From DASXRU01 sp036506395 (GTDB taxonomy: Bacteria > Acidobacteriota > Blastocatellia > Pyrinomonadales > Pyrinomonadaceae): DNA of 64,000 nt. Position numbers and translations under genes: made by a program. Positions 61,707-64,000 of the stretch are shown in pieces. The DNA lies in NCBI GenBank assembly GCA_036506395.1, contig DASXRU010000051.1, positions 19,763 through 83,762 of the forward strand, in the 5' to 3' direction. Under the pieces are notes generated by a model. The model saw only the letters and a list, made by a program, of their open reading frames with translations. It made no database searches and was not told the origin of the DNA. The first letter of the stretch is position 1, and every line of letters starts with the position of its first letter.

Positions 61707-62651
61707 ATGGAAATAAGACAACTGAAGGCTTTTCTCGCTATTGCCGAGTCCGGAACCTTCACGGCCGGCGCCCAGCGCGTTCACGTAACGCAGGCGGCTA
61801 TCAGCATGCAGATCCGGCAGCTGGAAACGGAATTGCGCGCCAGAGTTTTTGTGCGTGCGCCCCGCCGGGTCATGCTTACCGAGGCAGGAGAAAAATTGCT
61901 CGAGCGCGCTCGCGTGATTCTGCGCGAGCACGACGCCGCTGTCGAAGAAATCAGCGCCCTGGCCGGAGCTGAGCGCGGCCGGCTGCGCATTGGCAGTGCC
62001 TCCGCTATGGTGAATACGGATCAATTACCGCTGTTACTGAAGCAGATTAAGGCGCTTCATCCCGCCGCCGAGATTTCCGTCACCTCGGGCACTAGCGAGT
62101 CGTTGGTCCAACAGATTCTCGGCGGTGAGCTCGATCTCGCCTTCGTTTCTTTGCCGGTGGAAGCTCGCGGGATCCAAACCGAAAGGCTGAGCCAGGATGA
62201 GCTGGTGGCAATCGCCTGCCCGCGTCACAAGCTGGCGAAGCAACGCGTAGTCAGCGCCTACGAGTTAGCCGGCGAGAAACTAATTCTTGGCGAACGAGGC
62301 GGCAACACCCGCCGTTTGATTGACAACTTTTTCGCGCAGGCCGGCGTATCGCTGACCATCGGGATGGAGTTGAGCCGGCTGGCCGCAATCAAGCGCATGG
62401 TTGAAGCAGATATGGGAGTAGGAATCGTTCCCCTGCAATCGGCCCGCGAGGAAATCAGCGCCGGCAAGCTGGTGGCCTGGTGGATCGAAGGCGCGCAAAT
62501 CAACTGGGAATTGGGACTGGCGCGGCTGGTTGGTGGATACGAGTCGCCGATTAGTCAGGCGTTTCTGAAGTTGTGCCGGGACCATTTTGGCAAGTCATCG
62601 CAAAGCCTTCCGCGGCGAGCGAAACAAAAACGGCGCAAGAAGACGCGTTGA
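61707..62651 (+). CDS. LysR-family transcriptional regulator
   Basis: A 314-residue DNA-binding regulator. Residues 1-60 hold the winged helix-turn-helix (MEIRQLKAFLAIAESGTFTA, VTQAAISMQIRQLE, VMLTEAGEKLLERA). Residues about 90-295 are a periplasmic-binding-protein-like ligand domain (GRLRIGSASAMVN, GELDLAFVSLPVE, MVEADMGVGIVPLQ). The last 20 residues are a strongly basic tail. LysR regulators usually control the divergent gene and sense a pathway metabolite, so the likely target is the kinase-murQ-symporter-nagZ cluster and the likely signal an amino-sugar derivative; that part is inference. In B. subtilis and E. coli the analogous regulator MurR is of the RpiR family instead. Confidence 0.93.
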   Translation: MEIRQLKAFLAIAESGTFTAGAQRVHVTQAAISMQIRQLETELRARVFVRAPRRVMLTEAGEKLLERARVILREHDAAVEEISALAGAERGRLRIGSASAMVNTDQLPLLLKQIKALHPAAEISVTSGTSESLVQQILGGELDLAFVSLPVEARGIQTERLSQDELVAIACPRHKLAKQRVVSAYELAGEKLILGERGGNTRRLIDNFFAQAGVSLTIGMELSRLAAIKRMVEADMGVGIVPLQSAREEISAGKLVAWWIEGAQINWELGLARLVGGYESPISQAFLKLCRDHFGKSSQSLPRRAKQKRRKKTR

Positions 62652-62737
62652 TTTCAACCGCGAGTACTTTGCAGTCAGGAAGGAGGCCTGCCCCGCTGCT
62701 TAGTTTGCCCCAAGGTTCTAAGAACCGATGTAGGGCT

Positions 62738-63862
62738 CTATCGCCGGATATTCTCCAGGCCTTCAATCAACCGACCAATATCCTCTTCATTATTAAAGAA
62801 GTGAGTTGCCACGCGGATCCCTTCCGGCTTTTCCGTGACGATGATGCCGCTGCGCAGGAGTTGCATTGCCACGCGCCTGGGACTTTCTGTGGCGACCAAT
62901 GTCTCCGCCGATCGCGCTCTTTCGTCGCGTAATGGCGAAAGTACCTGCCAGCCCGCTTCCAGCAAACGTGCCGTCAGGATTTGGTTCAGTGACAGCGCTA
63001 GCGCTTGAACGTTTTGCATCCCAATTCCGGCGATCAGATCAGCCGCCGCTCCCAGGGAAAAGATTCCAGCAAAGTGCGGGCAGCCAAGCTCGACCCGAGC
63101 GGCCAGGTCATGGCGCAGATCGATTGCGTCGTTGCGCATCGCAAACGGTTCTTTGACGCTTAGCCAGCTAATTGAGCGGGGCCTGGATCGCTCCAATAGC
63201 TCGCGGCTGAGATAAACAAAGCCCGAGCCGTACCCGGCGCACATCCATTTATGTCCCGTGGTGCAAAGCGCGTCTATGCGCATTCGTTTAACGTCGATTT
63301 CGAAAACTCCGGCGGACTGGCTGGCGTTTACAACCAACGCATGATTGCCTTTTGCCTGGCCCAGCTCCTCAAGATCGATACGAAATCCATTTGAGAACTG
63401 TACATGACTGAGCGCAATCACGCCGGTCGCGCCGGTCATGGCTTGTCTTAAGTCATCGATTTGCAACTCGCCGTTTACAGACTTAAGTAATTGAACGTCG
63501 ATACCGCGATGCATCCAGGGAATCGTGGTGACTGGAAATTCGAGGTCGCAGGAGATGACTTTGCCGCGGCCCTCCAGCGCATCGACGATGACGTTCATTC
63601 CGGATGAGGTGTTAGTGGTAAAAGCAATCTCGTCAGGTTCGGCATTAATCAACGCCGCCACTCGTTTTCTAACCGCTTCCCGCTCGGCGAGCCAACGCGT
63701 CCAGTGCACGTCGCCGTCCCGCATCATCGTTTCGTAATAGTCCGAAGCGGCAGTGCATGAACCACGCGACACGGGCCCTGCCGCCGCGCTGTTGAGATAG
63801 GCGACGCTCTCGGTTACAGGAAACAGTTTCCGAATCTCAGCCCAATTGATCGAATCGTTCAT
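62738..63862 (-). CDS. class V aminotransferase/cysteine desulfurase-like PLP enzyme
   Basis: About 374 residues (ATG at 63862; the frame's TTG at 63883 is less likely). Family features: YLNSAAAGPVSR near the N-terminus, IAFTTNTSSGMNVIVDAL (phosphate cup), GVIALSHVQFSNGFRIDLEE, and CTTGHKWMCAGYGSGF with Lys205 that should bind PLP. Where nearly all members have Asp (VDxxQ) facing the pyridine nitrogen, this has Asn179 in VVNASQSAG, which would weaken classic PLP chemistry. Members include cysteine desulfurases, isopenicillin-N epimerase-like proteins and kynureninase-like enzymes; no conserved Cys for desulfurase action was identified. It converges with the LysR gene. Fold firm, reaction unknown. 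Confidence 0.87.
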   Translation of the reverse strand: MNDSINWAEIRKLFPVTESVAYLNSAAAGPVSRGSCTAASDYYETMMRDGDVHWTRWLAEREAVRKRVAALINAEPDEIAFTTNTSSGMNVIVDALEGRGKVISCDLEFPVTTIPWMHRGIDVQLLKSVNGELQIDDLRQAMTGATGVIALSHVQFSNGFRIDLEELGQAKGNHALVVNASQSAGVFEIDVKRMRIDALCTTGHKWMCAGYGSGFVYLSRELLERSRPRSISWLSVKEPFAMRNDAIDLRHDLAARVELGCPHFAGIFSLGAAADLIAGIGMQNVQALALSLNQILTARLLEAGWQVLSPLRDERARSAETLVATESPRRVAMQLLRSGIIVTEKPEGIRVATHFFNNEEDIGRLIEGLENIRR

Positions 63863-63898
63863 ACGCGGGTGAGTATAGCCCAAGCCGCGTCGGAATTA

Positions 63899-63990
63899 AC
63901 CGCAGAGGTCGCACAGGTTTCCGCAAAGTTCGCAGAGAAAGTTTCGACTCTGCGTTCCTCTGAGAAATCCTTGGCGTCCTCTGCGTCTAA
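63899..63990. repeat. CGCAGAG-type inverted repeat at the right edge
   Basis: CGCAGAGG (63901-63908) and its complement CCTCTGCG (63979-63986) flank further partial copies such as TTCGCAGAGAAAG and CTCTGCGTTCCTCTG. These clustered, imperfect CGCAGAG units resemble a repetitive intergenic element. The window ends just past it. Confidence 0.55.
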
Positions 63991-64000
63991 GCAAGCGTTT

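Noticed and set aside
1..64000. Prophage, genomic island or transposon as the source of the region
   Set aside because: No integrase, transposase, tRNA edge or phage gene was recognised; base composition looks even apart from the small repeats.

Overview
The window reads as a chromosomal segment of a Gram-negative, aerobic, heterotrophic bacterium, most likely Acidobacteriota (Blastocatellia-like). This is inferred from four very large Oar-type TonB-dependent receptors with an N-terminal carboxypeptidase-regulatory-like domain, a CRTAC1/ASPIC-type protein, many secreted DUF11-type proteins, and several kinds of short palindromic (REP-like) and heptameric repeats. Many starts lack a clear Shine-Dalgarno sequence and several are TTG. 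No rRNA, tRNA, CRISPR array, transposase, integrase or phage gene was seen.

Layout. 1-9.2 kb, mostly minus strand: the 5' end of an FG-GAP/CRTAC1 protein; an unknown exported protein; a repeat-rich gap; a three-gene surface-polysaccharide operon (KdsB-like cytidylyltransferase, 2-hydroxyacid dehydrogenase, glycosyltransferase); an MscS channel, a low-affinity iron permease-like protein and a lone ExbD; a phytanoyl-CoA-type dioxygenase; and a class A beta-lactamase-like hydrolase divergent from an APC permease. 11.1-22.8 kb, plus strand: four secreted DUF11-type proteins of 173, 664, 1882 and 1080 residues, one ending in a predicted outer-membrane barrel and one holding four tandem 372-bp repeats. 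23-29.8 kb: a fused glycolate oxidase GlcD-GlcE, then a REP-like element, gamma-glutamyltransferase, hicAB and GlcF; glcF carries two palindromic elements in frame. 29.8-32.3 kb: nagA and a TPR protein. 32.5-51.5 kb: four TonB-dependent receptors, a Tat-exported sulfatase and an unknown exported protein. 51.6-64 kb: a TPR protein, the amino-sugar cluster, its likely LysR regulator and a class V aminotransferase.

How the genes work together. The clearest system is a PTS-independent murein (MurNAc) salvage cluster on the minus strand at 52.9-61.6 kb: a BadF-type amino-sugar kinase (MurK-like), the etherase MurQ, a sodium:solute symporter, the GH3 N-acetylglucosaminidase NagZ, and one polypeptide joining a beta-lactamase-fold hydrolase (AmiE-like) to a DUF1343/NamZ exo-muramidase. 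NagA at 30 kb would take the resulting GlcNAc-6-phosphate further. Compared with the Bacillus subtilis murQ-murR-murP-amiE-nagZ-namZ cluster, the PTS permease and the RpiR regulator appear replaced by a symporter plus kinase and a divergent LysR regulator. The four receptors and the sulfatase suggest uptake of large, perhaps sulfated, glycans or peptides; receptors 3 and 4 share a promoter sequence and have leaders of about 160-170 nt. The DUF11 block looks like a cell-surface structure of unknown role.
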